Source of the DNA: Nocardia arthritidis
Lineage (GTDB): Bacteria; Actinomycetota; Actinomycetes; Mycobacteriales; Mycobacteriaceae
Assembly (NCBI RefSeq): GCF_011801145.1
Contig: NZ_CP046172.1
Span: 434,001 to 498,000, forward strand
DNA: 64,000 nt
Direction: 5' to 3'
In this document: positions 27,801 through 35,918 of the stretch, piece by piece
How positions within the stretch are numbered: the first letter of the stretch is position 1
Layout: each line of letters opens with the position of its first letter
Translations under genes and position numbers: made by a program
The notes under the pieces: generated by a model
Told to the model about the DNA's origin: nothing
Seen by the model: only the letters and a program-made list of their open reading frames with translations
Databases searched by the model: none

Positions 27801-28818
27801 CGAGATCCCAGCCGTCCAGCGGCAGCCCGATCCGGATCGGCGAGCCGCCGTCCAGCCGGGCCGCGCATGCCACGACGGTAGCCTCGGTGGGGCCGTAGGT
27901 ATTCCACACCTCGCGACTCGTATTCCGGTGTCCGGCAAGGCGTTCGGCCAGTTCCGGCGGTACCGCCTCGCCACCGAAGATGAGCAGCCGCACCGAATCC
28001 AGCGCCTCGGCGGGCCAGGTGGCGGCCAGCGTCGGCACGGTGGAGACGATGCTGATCTCCCTGCGCACCAGCCAGGGCCCCAGATCGGCTCCGGTGCGCA
28101 CCAATTCGCGCGGCGCGGGCACCAGGCAGGCGCCGTTGCGCCAGGCCAGCCACATCTCCTCGCAGGAGGCGTCGAAGGCGACCGAGAGCCCGGCGAGCAC
28201 CCGGTCGCCAGGGCCGATGGGGGCGTCGCGCAGGAAGAGCCCCGCCTCCGCGTCGACGAATGCGGCGGCGTTGCGATGAGTCACCGCAACGCCTTTCGGT
28301 GTTCCGGTGGACCCGGAGGTGAAGATGATCCAGGCGTCGTCGGCGGGTGTCGGCAGCGCGCTCCACTGCGAATCGGGTGCGGCGCGGCCCGCGCCCGCGA
28401 TGGTGGTCTCGATGCCCGCCGCGGTGACTATCGCGGTGACCCTGGCCTCGCCGAAGACCAGCCGGGCCCGCTCCTCCGGATCGTCGGCGTCCACCGGGAC
28501 GTAGGCCGCGCCCGCGTACAGGACGGCGAGGATGGTGATGTAGAGCTCGCGGTGGCCGGACGGCATGCGCACCCCGACCCGGTCGCCCGGCCGCACGCCG
28601 GCCGCGGTGAGCCGGGCGAGTGTCGCCTCGATCTCGATGACCAGCTCGAGGTAGGTGAGTGCGGCGCGGCCGTCGTCGATGGCCGGTGCGTCGGGATGGG
28701 TTTGCGCGGTGGCGGTCAGGATGTCGACGAGGGTGCGGGCGGGCGCCGCCAGCGCGGCGCGGCGCAGCGGATCCCGCGCCGGGGGCGCGGCCGCCGCCGG
28801 ATCTGCCGAGTGCAGCAT
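24898..28818 (-). CDS. Pls/PosA-type membrane non-ribosomal peptide synthetase
   Basis: 1306 residues, very close to the length of epsilon-poly-L-lysine synthetase. An adenylation domain (IIFTSGSTGTPKGVAVTH, NTYGPTEATV, RSGDLVRN, GRADDQIKIGGRRIE) is followed by a carrier domain with DFFDLGGGSLAAAQ (phosphopantetheine Ser at about 549). After that come alternating membrane segments and three tandem hexapeptide-repeat-like soluble regions (for example GDGCSVEPEVDLSGYW, LGDGATVERGCVVQTH), the architecture of Pls and related terminal domains. It should activate one amino acid and extend a chain at the membrane. ATG 28818 follows an AGGA site; ATG 28839 is possible. Substrate cannot be read reliably. 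Confidence 0.92.
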   Translation of the reverse strand: MLHSADPAAAAPPARDPLRRAALAAPARTLVDILTATAQTHPDAPAIDDGRAALTYLELVIEIEATLARLTAAGVRPGDRVGVRMPSGHRELYITILAVLYAGAAYVPVDADDPEERARLVFGEARVTAIVTAAGIETTIAGAGRAAPDSQWSALPTPADDAWIIFTSGSTGTPKGVAVTHRNAAAFVDAEAGLFLRDAPIGPGDRVLAGLSVAFDASCEEMWLAWRNGACLVPAPRELVRTGADLGPWLVRREISIVSTVPTLAATWPAEALDSVRLLIFGGEAVPPELAERLAGHRNTSREVWNTYGPTEATVVACAARLDGGSPIRIGLPLDGWDLAVIDQAGNPVAEGSSGELVIGGAGLARYLDPDKDAEKYAPLPSLGWERAYRSGDLVRNERAGLVFLGRADDQIKIGGRRIELGEIDNALQLLPGVTGAAAAIRTTKAGNKILVGYLTGAGPDFDLKKARAQLAEQLPAPLVPRLAVVPELPTRISGKVDRNALPWPLPTDTDADDSDLTGTARWVADQWDAILGAEITGLDVDFFDLGGGSLAAAQLVTALRERYPQIAVADVYDHPRLGALVELLEDSEPAFVVTERVVEPTPLRAQLVQVLAGIPLATLTGLQWLTWLAIVGNIAHWSGALSWLPNLSWWWTLLAFALFISPPGRMAICVAGSRLLLHGVEPGTYPRGGPVHLRLWAAVRLSEASGAENLSGAPWMVPFARALGAKVGKGVDLHTLPPVTGMLELGDGCSVEPEVDLSGYWIDGDLVHLGRISIGPGAVIGARSILLPGTKIGKNAEIAPGSSVSGRIKPEQEWAGSPAVKTGRAQHRWPDETPARAAHWVLIFGITSMALAAMPILGLGAGGAFLAWFIRDTRTLAGGLGRAFAMLPVATLLSLGVYAAATIIAVRLFSIGLREGYHPVRSRIGWQAWSTERLLDSARTFLFPLYASLLTPLWLRLLGAKIGKSVEASTVLLLPKFTVVADGAFLADDTMIASYELGGGWLRIGEAKVGKRAFLGNSGMTAPGRRVPKNGLVAVLSAAPSKAKAGSSWLGSPPVKLRRASETADVARTFDPPPRLRVARGIVETCRLIPVLVTFAIGLGMLFALAALAHEFGYLTAGLLSGLVLMVAGALAGASSVLAKWLLVGRIGAEEHPLWSSFVWRNEVADTFVETVAAPWFARAATGTPLLNLWLRGLGAKIGRGVWCESYWLPEADLVTLGDGATVERGCVVQTHLFHDRIMAMDTVTLGPGATLGPHCVALPAAGIGAGATIGPASLVMRGDSVPPSTRWWGNPIAPWFPTGPGSAA

Positions 28819-28886
28819 CACGTCCTGTCCACCTCTCATAGACCTGCCCGGTGCTCTATCCGTTGTTGCATGGTGGGGTTACCAGT

Positions 28887-28943
28887 CGGCAAACAGTGCG
28901 CCGACCAGGAATCAACGGTACTCGGGGCAATGGTCGTTTGCCG
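28887..28943. promoter_or_regulatory. Inverted repeat upstream of the synthetase gene
   Basis: CGGCAAAC (28887-28894) and GTTTGCCG (28936-28943) are exact complements separated by 41 bases, in the 158-bp gap between the MarR gene and the synthetase. A ten-base palindrome TAGCGCGCTA at 28970-28979 overlaps the MarR stop. They may be regulator sites for the synthetase promoter. Confidence 0.3.
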
Positions 28944-28976
28944 TTCACCGAGACTGAGGTCGCATTCGATAGCGCG

Positions 28977-29414
28977 CTAAGCCCGCGGTGGCACCTCGTC
29001 CTCGCCGATTGCCTTGAGCGCCAGGCGTAGCAGGGTGCGTCGCTCGTCCGCGTCCAGTCGGTGGAGCACCCGGTCGGTGGCCTGTTGGACCTGCTCGTCG
29101 ACGCGGCGGCGCTCGGCGCGGCCCGCCGCGGTGATGGACAGGCAGTTCTTGCGGCGATCGCCCGGGTCGCGGGTGCGCACGACGAATCCGTCCTTCTCCA
29201 GGCCGTCGATGATGCGAACGACCTCGCTGCGATCGATCTGCAATGTGGTGGCTACCTGTTGCTGGGAGAGATCGGTGAACTCCTCGAGACAGACGAGCAC
29301 CCAGTGTTCACGCAGTGACGCATCGATTTCGGCATGGACGGCCCGGTGCAGCTTGCCGAAGACGTAGGTCGGGAAGCGCAGCAGGCCGCGGGGGTGCAGC
29401 TGGTCGGCGGACAT
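28977..29414 (-). CDS. MarR family transcriptional regulator
   Basis: 145 residues. The winged helix is visible as LSQQQVATTLQIDRSEVVRIIDGLEKDGFVVRTRDPGDRRKNCLSIT, with the wing motif DPGDRRK, and dimerisation helices at both ends. ATG 29414 is taken. It is divergent from the MFS exporter with an 81-bp gap and lies upstream of the synthetase on the same strand, so it could control one or both. Confidence 0.92.
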   Translation of the reverse strand: MSADQLHPRGLLRFPTYVFGKLHRAVHAEIDASLREHWVLVCLEEFTDLSQQQVATTLQIDRSEVVRIIDGLEKDGFVVRTRDPGDRRKNCLSITAAGRAERRRVDEQVQQATDRVLHRLDADERRTLLRLALKAIGEDEVPPRA

Positions 29415-29465
29415 AAGGGGATTCTATCTATTGTTGGGCAGCAAGATTGTTGATAACCTCCGCAA

Positions 29466-29482
29466 TTGTAGTTGCCTACGAA
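29466..29482. promoter_or_regulatory. Imperfect palindrome in the MarR/MFS promoter gap
   Basis: TTGTAG-TTGC-CTACGAA lies just upstream of the GGAGG ribosome-binding site of the MFS gene and 52 bp from the marR start. It is a plausible MarR operator, similar in arm sequence (TTGTA/TACAA) to dyads at 35360-35391 and 59402-59418. Confidence 0.35.
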
Positions 29483-29495
29483 TAGTGGAGGATCC

Positions 29496-30911
29496 ATGTC
29501 GGATACCAGGACGGCGGCAGGGGCCGCCGTGCTTGCGCCCGAAACCATTCCGGCATCGGTGTGGAAGGTGGCGGGGGTTGTCGTCTTCGGTGCGTTGATG
29601 GGCATGCTCGACACCTCGCTCGTGAATGTCGGGCTCGGTACCATTGCTGCGAAACTAGGTGCGACGCTTGATGTTTCGCAGTGGATTGCCAGCGCCTACC
29701 TGCTCGCGCTCGCGGTCTCGCTGCCGCTGGTCGGCTGGCTCGGACGCCGGTTCGGGATGAGTAGGGTCTGGATCGGTGCGCTGATCGGTTTCAGCGTCAC
29801 CTCCGGGCTGTGCGCGCTCGCGCCGAATATCGGCTGGCTCATCGCATTACGCATCGCACAGGGGCTGGCCGCCGGATTGCTGGTGCCCGCGGGACAGGCC
29901 ATCATCGGGCAGGTCGCCGGACCGCACCGGCTGGGCCGGGTGATGAGCGTGGTGGGCGTCGCGGTGGTGGCGGCCCCGGCTGTCGGGCCGACCATCGGCG
30001 GCGTCATGTTGGCCCATTTGGCTTGGCAGTGGCTGTTTTTGATCAATATCCCATTCGGCATCGTCGCCTTCGTCCTCGCCATGCGCATGCTGCCCGCGAG
30101 TGAAAAGGCTGATGAAGTGGCGTCGTTCGATGCCATCGGGTTCACGCTGATCGGCGGCGGGTTGTCGCTGCTCGTGTACGGACTCGGCGAATTCGGCAGC
30201 CGCGGTGGGCTTTCCGCCTCACAGGTGTGGATTCCGCTGGTGGTCGGCGCGCTCGCGCTGGGCGGGTTCATCCTGCGCTCGGTGCGCGGTGTCGGCTCGC
30301 TGCTCGACCTGACGGTGTTCGGCAGCAGGGTATTCGGCGCGGCGAATGTCGCCAATCTGTTCGCGGGTGCGTCGCTGTTCGGCTCGATGCTGTTGCTGCC
30401 GTTGTACTTTCAGCTGCTACATGGGCAAGGCATTGTGGCGACCGGTCTTTCGCTGTTCACCTTCGGGCTGGGCGGCATCATCGCGCTGCCGATCGCGGGC
30501 AGGCTCACCGATCGGTACGGCGGCGGTGTCGTCGCGGTCGCGGGCAATGTGCTGAATCTGCTGGCGACGCTGCCGTTCGCGATCGGGGACGCCACCATGA
30601 GCCTGGTGCTGGTGCAGGTGTTGCTGCTCATTCGCGGAATTGCCACCGGCCTGACCGGAATGCCGGTGACCACCGCGGCGTACGCGGCGGTGCGCAGGGA
30701 TCAGTTGCCGGATGCGGCGTCGGTGGTGAATATCACGCAGCGGGTGGGCGGTTCGATCGGCTCCGCGCTGTTCGCGGTGGTGCTCTACCGGGCTGGTACC
30801 TCGGTGGCGACCGGATTCCAGCATGCGTTCTGGTGGCTGACCGGTGCGCTGGTGGTCGCGCTCATCGCATCTATCATCCTGTGGCGCACGGAGATCGGTA
30901 GTCGACGCTGA
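29496..30911 (+). CDS. MFS drug/proton antiporter, DHA2 (EmrB/QacA-like)
   Basis: 471 residues with about 14 hydrophobic segments. Motif GWLGRRFGMSRVW (loop 2-3) and the antiporter motif C-like AAPAVGPTIGGVM are present, plus DTSLVNVGLGTI in helix 1, where the acidic residue is typical of DHA2 exporters. GGAGG lies five bases before ATG 29496. The divergent MarR gene suggests induction by the exported compound. It ends three bases before the convergent LysE gene. Confidence 0.92.
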   Translation: MSDTRTAAGAAVLAPETIPASVWKVAGVVVFGALMGMLDTSLVNVGLGTIAAKLGATLDVSQWIASAYLLALAVSLPLVGWLGRRFGMSRVWIGALIGFSVTSGLCALAPNIGWLIALRIAQGLAAGLLVPAGQAIIGQVAGPHRLGRVMSVVGVAVVAAPAVGPTIGGVMLAHLAWQWLFLINIPFGIVAFVLAMRMLPASEKADEVASFDAIGFTLIGGGLSLLVYGLGEFGSRGGLSASQVWIPLVVGALALGGFILRSVRGVGSLLDLTVFGSRVFGAANVANLFAGASLFGSMLLLPLYFQLLHGQGIVATGLSLFTFGLGGIIALPIAGRLTDRYGGGVVAVAGNVLNLLATLPFAIGDATMSLVLVQVLLLIRGIATGLTGMPVTTAAYAAVRRDQLPDAASVVNITQRVGGSIGSALFAVVLYRAGTSVATGFQHAFWWLTGALVVALIASIILWRTEIGSRR

Positions 30912-30914
30912 TCG

Positions 30915-31580
30915 TCAGGCCAGCGCGGACGCCGCGGTGCCGATGCCGAGTACGGCGAGGACGCCCGCGGCGATCTGCTCGAGCCGGTCGCGCACGGAAG
31001 GGCGGCGCAGCAGCGCGACCGCGGTCGCGGCGGCCAGCGCGAGCAGCACCTGCTCCGTCGCCGCGACGGAACATTCGATCGCCCCGAGTGCCAGGGTGTT
31101 GCCGAAGGTCACTTCGGTCAGGAACTGCGGCAGCACCGCGAGGTAGAAGAGCCCGACCTTCGGGTTGAGCATGCACGAGAGCACCCCGGCGACGAAGGCG
31201 CCGCGCACCGTTGGCGGACGGCTCGGCCGCGCGGTGCCGTTCGTATCCGATTCCGAAGTGTCCGAGGCGAATTCGGCTTGCCGATACGATCGTTGCCGCC
31301 GCTGGGCCAGCAGTGCTCGAATGCCCAGATACAGCAGGTAGATTCCGCCGATCACCTTCAGCGCCCGGTAGGCCGTCGCGGATTCCTCGAGCAGCGTCGC
31401 GACACCCGCCGCGACGACGACGGCCCACAGCATCCCGCCGAGTGCGGAGCCGAGCGCGGCGGCAATGCCGGGACGTGCGCTGACGATCGAAAAGCGCAGC
31501 ACCAGAAAGGAATCCGGGCCGGGGACGATCGAGAGCAGGATGCATACGCCGATAAATCCGGCCAGCAGCGAAACGGTCAC
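30915..31580 (-). CDS. LysE/RhtB family amino-acid exporter
   Basis: 221 residues, six predicted helices. The family start PGPDSFLVLRFSI (P-G-P signature), VIGGIYLLYLGIRALL and FVAGVLSCMLNPKVGLFYLAVLPQF (NPK motif) are all present. Members export amino acids or their derivatives. A charged loop of about 35 residues in the middle is longer than usual. GTG 31580 starts the gene without a well-spaced ribosome-binding site. Confidence 0.92.
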   Translation of the reverse strand: MTVSLLAGFIGVCILLSIVPGPDSFLVLRFSIVSARPGIAAALGSALGGMLWAVVVAAGVATLLEESATAYRALKVIGGIYLLYLGIRALLAQRRQRSYRQAEFASDTSESDTNGTARPSRPPTVRGAFVAGVLSCMLNPKVGLFYLAVLPQFLTEVTFGNTLALGAIECSVAATEQVLLALAAATAVALLRRPSVRDRLEQIAAGVLAVLGIGTAASALA

Positions 31581-31628
31581 CCCTCGATGTCACTCCAGAA
31601 CGTCCGATTTGGCAACGGAGTAACGGGG

Positions 31629-31658
31629 TTGACAGCCGCCGTAGGCGTCTGCCAATCT
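31629..31658 (+). promoter_or_regulatory. Candidate promoter of the riboswitch transcript
   Basis: TTGACA (31629-31634) and CAATCT (31653-31658) lie 18 bases apart, just upstream of the SAM-IV element. The -35 matches consensus exactly and the -10 is weak. Confidence 0.45.
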
Positions 31659-31666
31659 CTGAATCA

Positions 31667-31779
31667 GGTCATGAGTGCCAGCGCAAAGCCCCGGCTTGCT
31701 GGCCGGCAACCCTCCTCCGCGGTGGGGTGCTCCGGGTGACGACCGGGCCGCAGCCCGACCGGGCGCGGCAAGCGCGGAC
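31667..31779 (+). ncRNA. SAM-IV riboswitch
   Basis: The segment has the features of the actinobacterial SAM-IV aptamer: GGTCATGAG at the 5' side closing with GTGACGACC, the core GCCAGCGCAAAGCCCCGGC, TTGCTGGCCGGCAACCC, and the downstream CGCGGCAAGCGCGG pseudoknot segment. SAM-IV elements bind S-adenosylmethionine and lower expression of sulfur and methionine genes. The controlled gene begins 47 bp downstream. Confidence 0.88.
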
Positions 31780-31825
31780 TCGTCGATTCCCGATTGCGAG
31801 TCCCTGAACCGATGGGATGACGTCA

Positions 31826-33145
31826 ATGACCGCTGTGATCGATCCGAGCTGTGCCCCGCTGGCCCAGGTGTCCGGCTCCGAGCTCCGCGTTCCGCTGGTG
31901 CAGGGCGGGACCACCACGTACGCCAACTTCGACTACGCCGCGAGCGCCCCGGCATTGGCGCAGGTGACGGCGCGAATCGAGCAGCTGCTGCCGTTCTACG
32001 CGAGCGTGCACCGCGGCGCGGGCTACGCCTCCCGCATCTCGACCGAATGCTATGAGGCGGCCCGTGGCTCGGTGTCCCGCTTCCTGGACACCGCCGACGA
32101 CCAGGTGGTGGTGTTCACCCGCAATACGACCGATTCGCTGAACCTGCTGGCCTCCTGCGTACCGGGCGACACGGTAGTGCTGGATATCGAACATCACGCC
32201 AATTTCCTGCCGTGGACCCGGCACGGCAGGCGGGTGGTTCAGGCCGCCGACACCGTCGAGGAGACCGTGCGGCGCATCGTCGGCGAATTGTGCAGCAAGC
32301 CCGCGGCATTGCTGGCCGTCACCGGCGCATCCAATGTCACCGGCGAGGTGCTGCCGCTGGAGCGGTTGGCCGCCATCGCGCACCAGTGCGGCGCGCGGAT
32401 ACTCGTCGATGCCGCCCAGCTCGCGCCGCACCGTCGAATCAGCTTGCGCGACAGTGGAATCGACTACCTGGCCTTTTCCGGGCACAAGCTGTACGCCCCG
32501 TTCGGGGCCGGGGTGCTGGTGGGCAGGCGCGATTGGCTCGATGCCGCACAGCCGTATCTGGCCGGTGGCGGCGCGGTGCGCGAGGTGACCACGGAGACGG
32601 CCGAATGGGCGCCCGCACCGCAGCGGCACGAGGCCGGTTCGCCGAATGTGCTCGGCGCCGCCGCGCTGGCCGCCGCCTGTGACGCGCTCTGTGCCATCGA
32701 TGCCGACGCGCTCGCCGCCCACGAACATCGACTCGCCGACCGGCTGCGCGACGGGCTCGCCGCCATTCCCGGTGTGCGGTTGCTGAATATCTGGGCCGAC
32801 AGCACCGAGAGCGTCGGCATCGTCGCGTTCACCGTCGACGGCTTCGTGCCCGGTCACGTCGCCGCGTATCTTTCGGCCGAATACGGTATCGGCGTGCGCG
32901 ACGGTCGCTTCTGCGCCCATCCGCTGCTCGCCCGCCTCGGCCTGGACGGCGCGTTGCGCGCCAGCATCGGGCTCGGCACCACCGCCGCCGATGTCGACCG
33001 GCTGATCGGCGCGATCGCCGCGCTGGTCGAATCCGGCACCACCTGGAATTACGCGACCACCAACGGCCTGTGGAATCCCACGCCGGAGACCCGTCCGTTC
33101 GATACCGACAGCGCGGACGGCGCCGCGCCCTGCCTGGTCGGCTGA
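31826..33145 (+). CDS. Aminotransferase class V / cysteine desulfurase-like PLP enzyme
   Basis: 439 residues, fold type I. The PLP lysine is in FSGHKLYAPFG; IEHHANFLPW, TGASNVTGEVLPL and LVDAAQLAPH match NifS/SufS-type enzymes; GAGSPN-like HEAGSPNVLGAA is present. A cysteine in DGRFCAHPLL could be the persulfide-forming residue. Control by a SAM-IV riboswitch puts it in sulfur or methionine metabolism, perhaps mobilising sulfur; the substrate is not proven. ATG 31826 is chosen; ATG 31817 would add three residues. Convergent with the flavin reductase gene. Confidence 0.88.
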   Translation: MTAVIDPSCAPLAQVSGSELRVPLVQGGTTTYANFDYAASAPALAQVTARIEQLLPFYASVHRGAGYASRISTECYEAARGSVSRFLDTADDQVVVFTRNTTDSLNLLASCVPGDTVVLDIEHHANFLPWTRHGRRVVQAADTVEETVRRIVGELCSKPAALLAVTGASNVTGEVLPLERLAAIAHQCGARILVDAAQLAPHRRISLRDSGIDYLAFSGHKLYAPFGAGVLVGRRDWLDAAQPYLAGGGAVREVTTETAEWAPAPQRHEAGSPNVLGAAALAAACDALCAIDADALAAHEHRLADRLRDGLAAIPGVRLLNIWADSTESVGIVAFTVDGFVPGHVAAYLSAEYGIGVRDGRFCAHPLLARLGLDGALRASIGLGTTAADVDRLIGAIAALVESGTTWNYATTNGLWNPTPETRPFDTDSADGAAPCLVG

Positions 33146-33155
33146 GCCGAATTCC

Positions 33156-33716
33156 TCAGTTGCCCAACGGAGTCGGCCGGTAGTAACGGCCGTTGTAATA
33201 GAGCAGCGGTGCCGCGGCGGGCTTTTCGTCGGTGTTGTCGTGCACCCGGGTGACCAGACCGACGACGAAGGTGTGATCCCCGATCGGGATGAGTTGCGCG
33301 ACGGTGGCGCGCACCCAGATCGGGGTGCCGTGCAGCACCGGCTCACCGGTTTCCAGACTGGTCCACAGCGAGCTGTCGGTGAAGCGCTCCTCGGCGGTCC
33401 TGGCGAAACGCTGCGCCAGATGCCGTTGATGCTCGCCCAGGAAATGGATGACGACCGATTCGGCCGAACGCATCGCTTCGATGCTCGACGACGTGTGCGC
33501 GATATTGAACGAGACGAGCGGTGGCTCCAGCGATAGCGAGGCGAACGACGTCGCGGTGAAGCCGATCGGGCCGCCGGGCGAGGTGAGGGTGACAACGGTG
33601 ACCCCGGCCGGATAGTGCCGCATCGATGCCCGGTATTGCTCGGCGGTGATACCGCTCAGATCATCGGGGATCGGCGGTATGTGGATGCCCGTATCGGGCG
33701 GCGGTGCATCGTTCAC
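33156..33716 (-). CDS. Flavin reductase family protein (FMN-binding split barrel)
   Basis: 186 residues. [32 protein letters not shown] and [12 protein letters not shown] are the typical motifs of the DIM6/NTAB-type flavin reductases that supply reduced FMN or FAD to monooxygenases or serve as oxidoreductases. No partner monooxygenase is in the window. GTG 33716 start, poor ribosome-binding site. YbaK lies 57 bp upstream on the same strand. Confidence 0.9.
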   Translation of the reverse strand: MNDAPPPDTGIHIPPIPDDLSGITAEQYRASMRHYPAGVTVVTLTSPGGPIGFTATSFASLSLEPPLVSFNIAHTSSSIEAMRSAESVVIHFLGEHQRHLAQRFARTAEERFTDSSLWTSLETGEPVLHGTPIWVRATVAQLIPIGDHTFVVGLVTRVHDNTDEKPAAAPLLYYNGRYYRPTPLGN

Positions 33717-33773
33717 ATGACGAAACTACGCCCGGCCGGGTCGATCGGTTCGGAACACGGCCTGGCCTGTGAT

Positions 33774-34250
33774 TCAGTCCACGTCGATCGGCAGGCCCGC
33801 GGTGATCCGGACCAGTTCGTGAAAGGACGTGCGGAACACGGTATTCGGATGTCCGGCCGCGGCCCACACCTCGCGATGCCTTGATAGCTCGTTATCCACC
33901 CACGTAGGCAGGTTGGTGGGATGGCCGACGGGGGCGACGCCGCCGATCGGCTGCCCGGTGACCTCCTGCACCATCTCGGCGGGCGCCCGTTTCAACGTGC
34001 CTTCTAGGCGTTTTCCGGTGTTGTCCAGATCCACCTGGTGCGCACCGGAAACCAGTAGCAGCACCGGATCCTCGTCGAGCAGGAATACCAGTGATTTGGT
34101 GATGGCCCCGACCTCGATCCCCAGCGCACGCGCGGCATCCGCCGCGGTGTGCGTCGGGTTCGGTTGGTTCACGATGACACCGTGATGCCCGCGGGCGATG
34201 AGGGTATCGGAGACCCGGCATGCGACCGGTGGTAACGACGACCTGCGCAT
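33774..34250 (-). CDS. YbaK/EbsC-type aminoacyl-tRNA deacylase
   Basis: 158 residues. Conserved features of the family: the catalytic lysine in AITKSLVF, LLLVSGAHQVDLD, GQPIGGVAPVGH and a C-terminal HPNTVFRTSFHELVRIT. Such proteins hydrolyse mischarged Cys-tRNA-Pro or related species. ATG 34250 is used; it is probably in one transcript with the downstream flavin reductase. Confidence 0.92.
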   Translation of the reverse strand: MRRSSLPPVACRVSDTLIARGHHGVIVNQPNPTHTAADAARALGIEVGAITKSLVFLLDEDPVLLLVSGAHQVDLDNTGKRLEGTLKRAPAEMVQEVTGQPIGGVAPVGHPTNLPTWVDNELSRHREVWAAAGHPNTVFRTSFHELVRITAGLPIDVD

Positions 34251-34494
34251 GGCACCAGGTTAGAGCGATTGCGGGCGATACGCCGGAGAATTCGGGTACT
34301 CCGGTTAACCCGTTGCGGTACCAGGCATTTCGGCGATCGGCACCGGACCGCGCATGGCCGGTGCGCGCCGAAACCGCTTCGTGCGCAATCGTATCGATGG
34401 TCACGCCGGGCCGGTGCGGGCGATTCGGTGTCGGAAGGGTAGCGGCGCGATCCGGCCGTCGCGGCGTGCGAACCGGTCCTATTACGCTGTACGA

Positions 34495-35316
34495 ATGACT
34501 GACTGGCAGGCTTTCACCGTCGAAACCAAGGACCACGTCGCGCAGGTGACGCTGACCGGTCCCGGCAAGGGCAATGCGATGGGCCCGGACTTCTGGCGCG
34601 AGCTGCCGGAGATCTTCCGCGGCCTGGACGCGGACCCCGAGGTGCGCGCGATCGTGCTGACCGGGTCGGGGCGGCACTTCTCCTATGGCCTGGATCTGCC
34701 CGCGATGGCGGGCACCTTCGGTCCGCTGCTGGCCGATAAGGCGTTCGCCGCGCCGCGCACCGCCTTCCTGGACGAGGTGCGCCGCATGCAGGCGTCGGTG
34801 ACCGCGGTGGCGGATTGCCGCAAGCCGGTGATCGCCGCGGTGTCCGGTTGGTGCATCGGCGGCGGCCTCGATCTGATCGCCGCCGTCGATATCCGGTACG
34901 CGAGCGCCGACGCGAAGTTCAGCCTGCGCGAGGCGAAGGTGGCCATCGTCGCGGATATCGGTTCGCTGCACCGGCTGCCCGGCATCATCGGCGAGGGACA
35001 GCTGCGTGAGCTCGCGTTCACCGGCAAGGATATCGATGCCGCGCGGGCTGAGCGGATCGGCCTGGTGAACGAGGTGTTCCCGGATCAGGCGGCGGCGTTG
35101 GACGCGGCGCATGCGACGGCGCGCGAGATCGCCGACAACCCGCCGCTGGTGGTGCAGGGTGTGAAGGATGTGCTCGCGCAGCGCCGGGCGTCCGAGGTGG
35201 CCGAGGGACTGCGCTATGTGTCGGCCTGGAATGCGGCATTCCTGCCGTCGGAGGATCTGACCGAGGCCATTCAGGCGGTGTTCGAGAAGCGCCCGCCGCA
35301 GTTCAAGGGCAGGTAA
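34495..35316 (+). CDS. Crotonase family protein, dienoyl-CoA isomerase-like
   Basis: 273 residues. Oxyanion-hole segments are FSYGLDLPAM and SGWCIGGGLDLIAAVD. SLREAKVAIVADIGSLHRLP carries a Glu and an Asp eight residues apart, the pair characteristic of delta3,5-delta2,4-dienoyl-CoA isomerases (ECH1) rather than ordinary hydratases. It should act in beta-oxidation of unsaturated acyl-CoAs. ATG 34495 has a -10-like TACGCT a few bases upstream, so the message may be leaderless. Confidence 0.9.
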   Translation: MTDWQAFTVETKDHVAQVTLTGPGKGNAMGPDFWRELPEIFRGLDADPEVRAIVLTGSGRHFSYGLDLPAMAGTFGPLLADKAFAAPRTAFLDEVRRMQASVTAVADCRKPVIAAVSGWCIGGGLDLIAAVDIRYASADAKFSLREAKVAIVADIGSLHRLPGIIGEGQLRELAFTGKDIDAARAERIGLVNEVFPDQAAALDAAHATAREIADNPPLVVQGVKDVLAQRRASEVAEGLRYVSAWNAAFLPSEDLTEAIQAVFEKRPPQFKGR

Positions 35317-35359
35317 AGCCCGGTAAAACGGTTGCCCCGGCGACTGTTGTCCAGACATA

Positions 35360-35391
35360 CTTGTATCACGCAACTAATTGATTGGTACAAG
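35360..35391. promoter_or_regulatory. Inverted repeat upstream of the MarR/MFS operon
   Basis: CTTGTA (35360-35365) and TACAAG (35386-35391) are complementary, with an A/T-rich imperfect palindrome (CAACTAATTGATTG) between them. It ends 14 bases before the start codon of the MarR gene, a position suited to autorepression. Confidence 0.5.
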
Positions 35392-35405
35392 CAAAGGTAG
35401 TGGAA

Positions 35406-35918
35406 GTGGACGCGGTAGACGAGTCGTTGGAGACGATCGCGCTACAACTGTCCCGGCTGCACCGGATCAGGGAACGCACCGCGGCGCAGATGGCCGCCCT
35501 CACCAGGGATGGGGTGGATCTGGCCGCGTTCGGGCTGCTGTTCCATCTGGCATGCCACGGACCCATGCGGTCGGGCGCCCTCGCGGCGGCGCTGCATTCG
35601 GACGCATCGACGGTGAGCAGGCAGGTCGCTCAATTGGTGGCACGCGAACTCGTTGTCCGCCAAGCCGATCCGGAGGACGGTCGAGCCACGGTCCTGGTGG
35701 TGACCGAGGAGGGTCACGCCACCGTCGAACTCATGCGTAAACGGCGGGCGGAGAACATGGGCCGGGTGATGGCCGACTGGCCACCGCGGCAGCGGGCCGA
35801 ATTCGCCGCGCTGCTGCGGCAATTCGTCGACGACTACGAGCGCAAGAAACCCGACCTGCTGGCCGCCATGCGGACCGCGTGGGGCGCTGAAACTACTGGG
35901 ACGGAGAAAGTTTCGTGA
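35406..35918 (+). CDS. MarR family transcriptional regulator
   Basis: 170 residues. Winged-helix segment GALAAALHSDASTVSRQVAQLVARELVVRQADPEDGRATVLVVTEEG with the wing DPEDGRA. GTG 35406 is chosen since AAAGG lies eight bases upstream; TTG 35382 would add eight residues. Its stop overlaps the MFS start (GTGA), so the two are one operon and this protein probably represses the exporter until its ligand arrives. Confidence 0.92.
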   Translation: MDAVDESLETIALQLSRLHRIRERTAAQMAALTRDGVDLAAFGLLFHLACHGPMRSGALAAALHSDASTVSRQVAQLVARELVVRQADPEDGRATVLVVTEEGHATVELMRKRRAENMGRVMADWPPRQRAEFAALLRQFVDDYERKKPDLLAAMRTAWGAETTGTEKVS

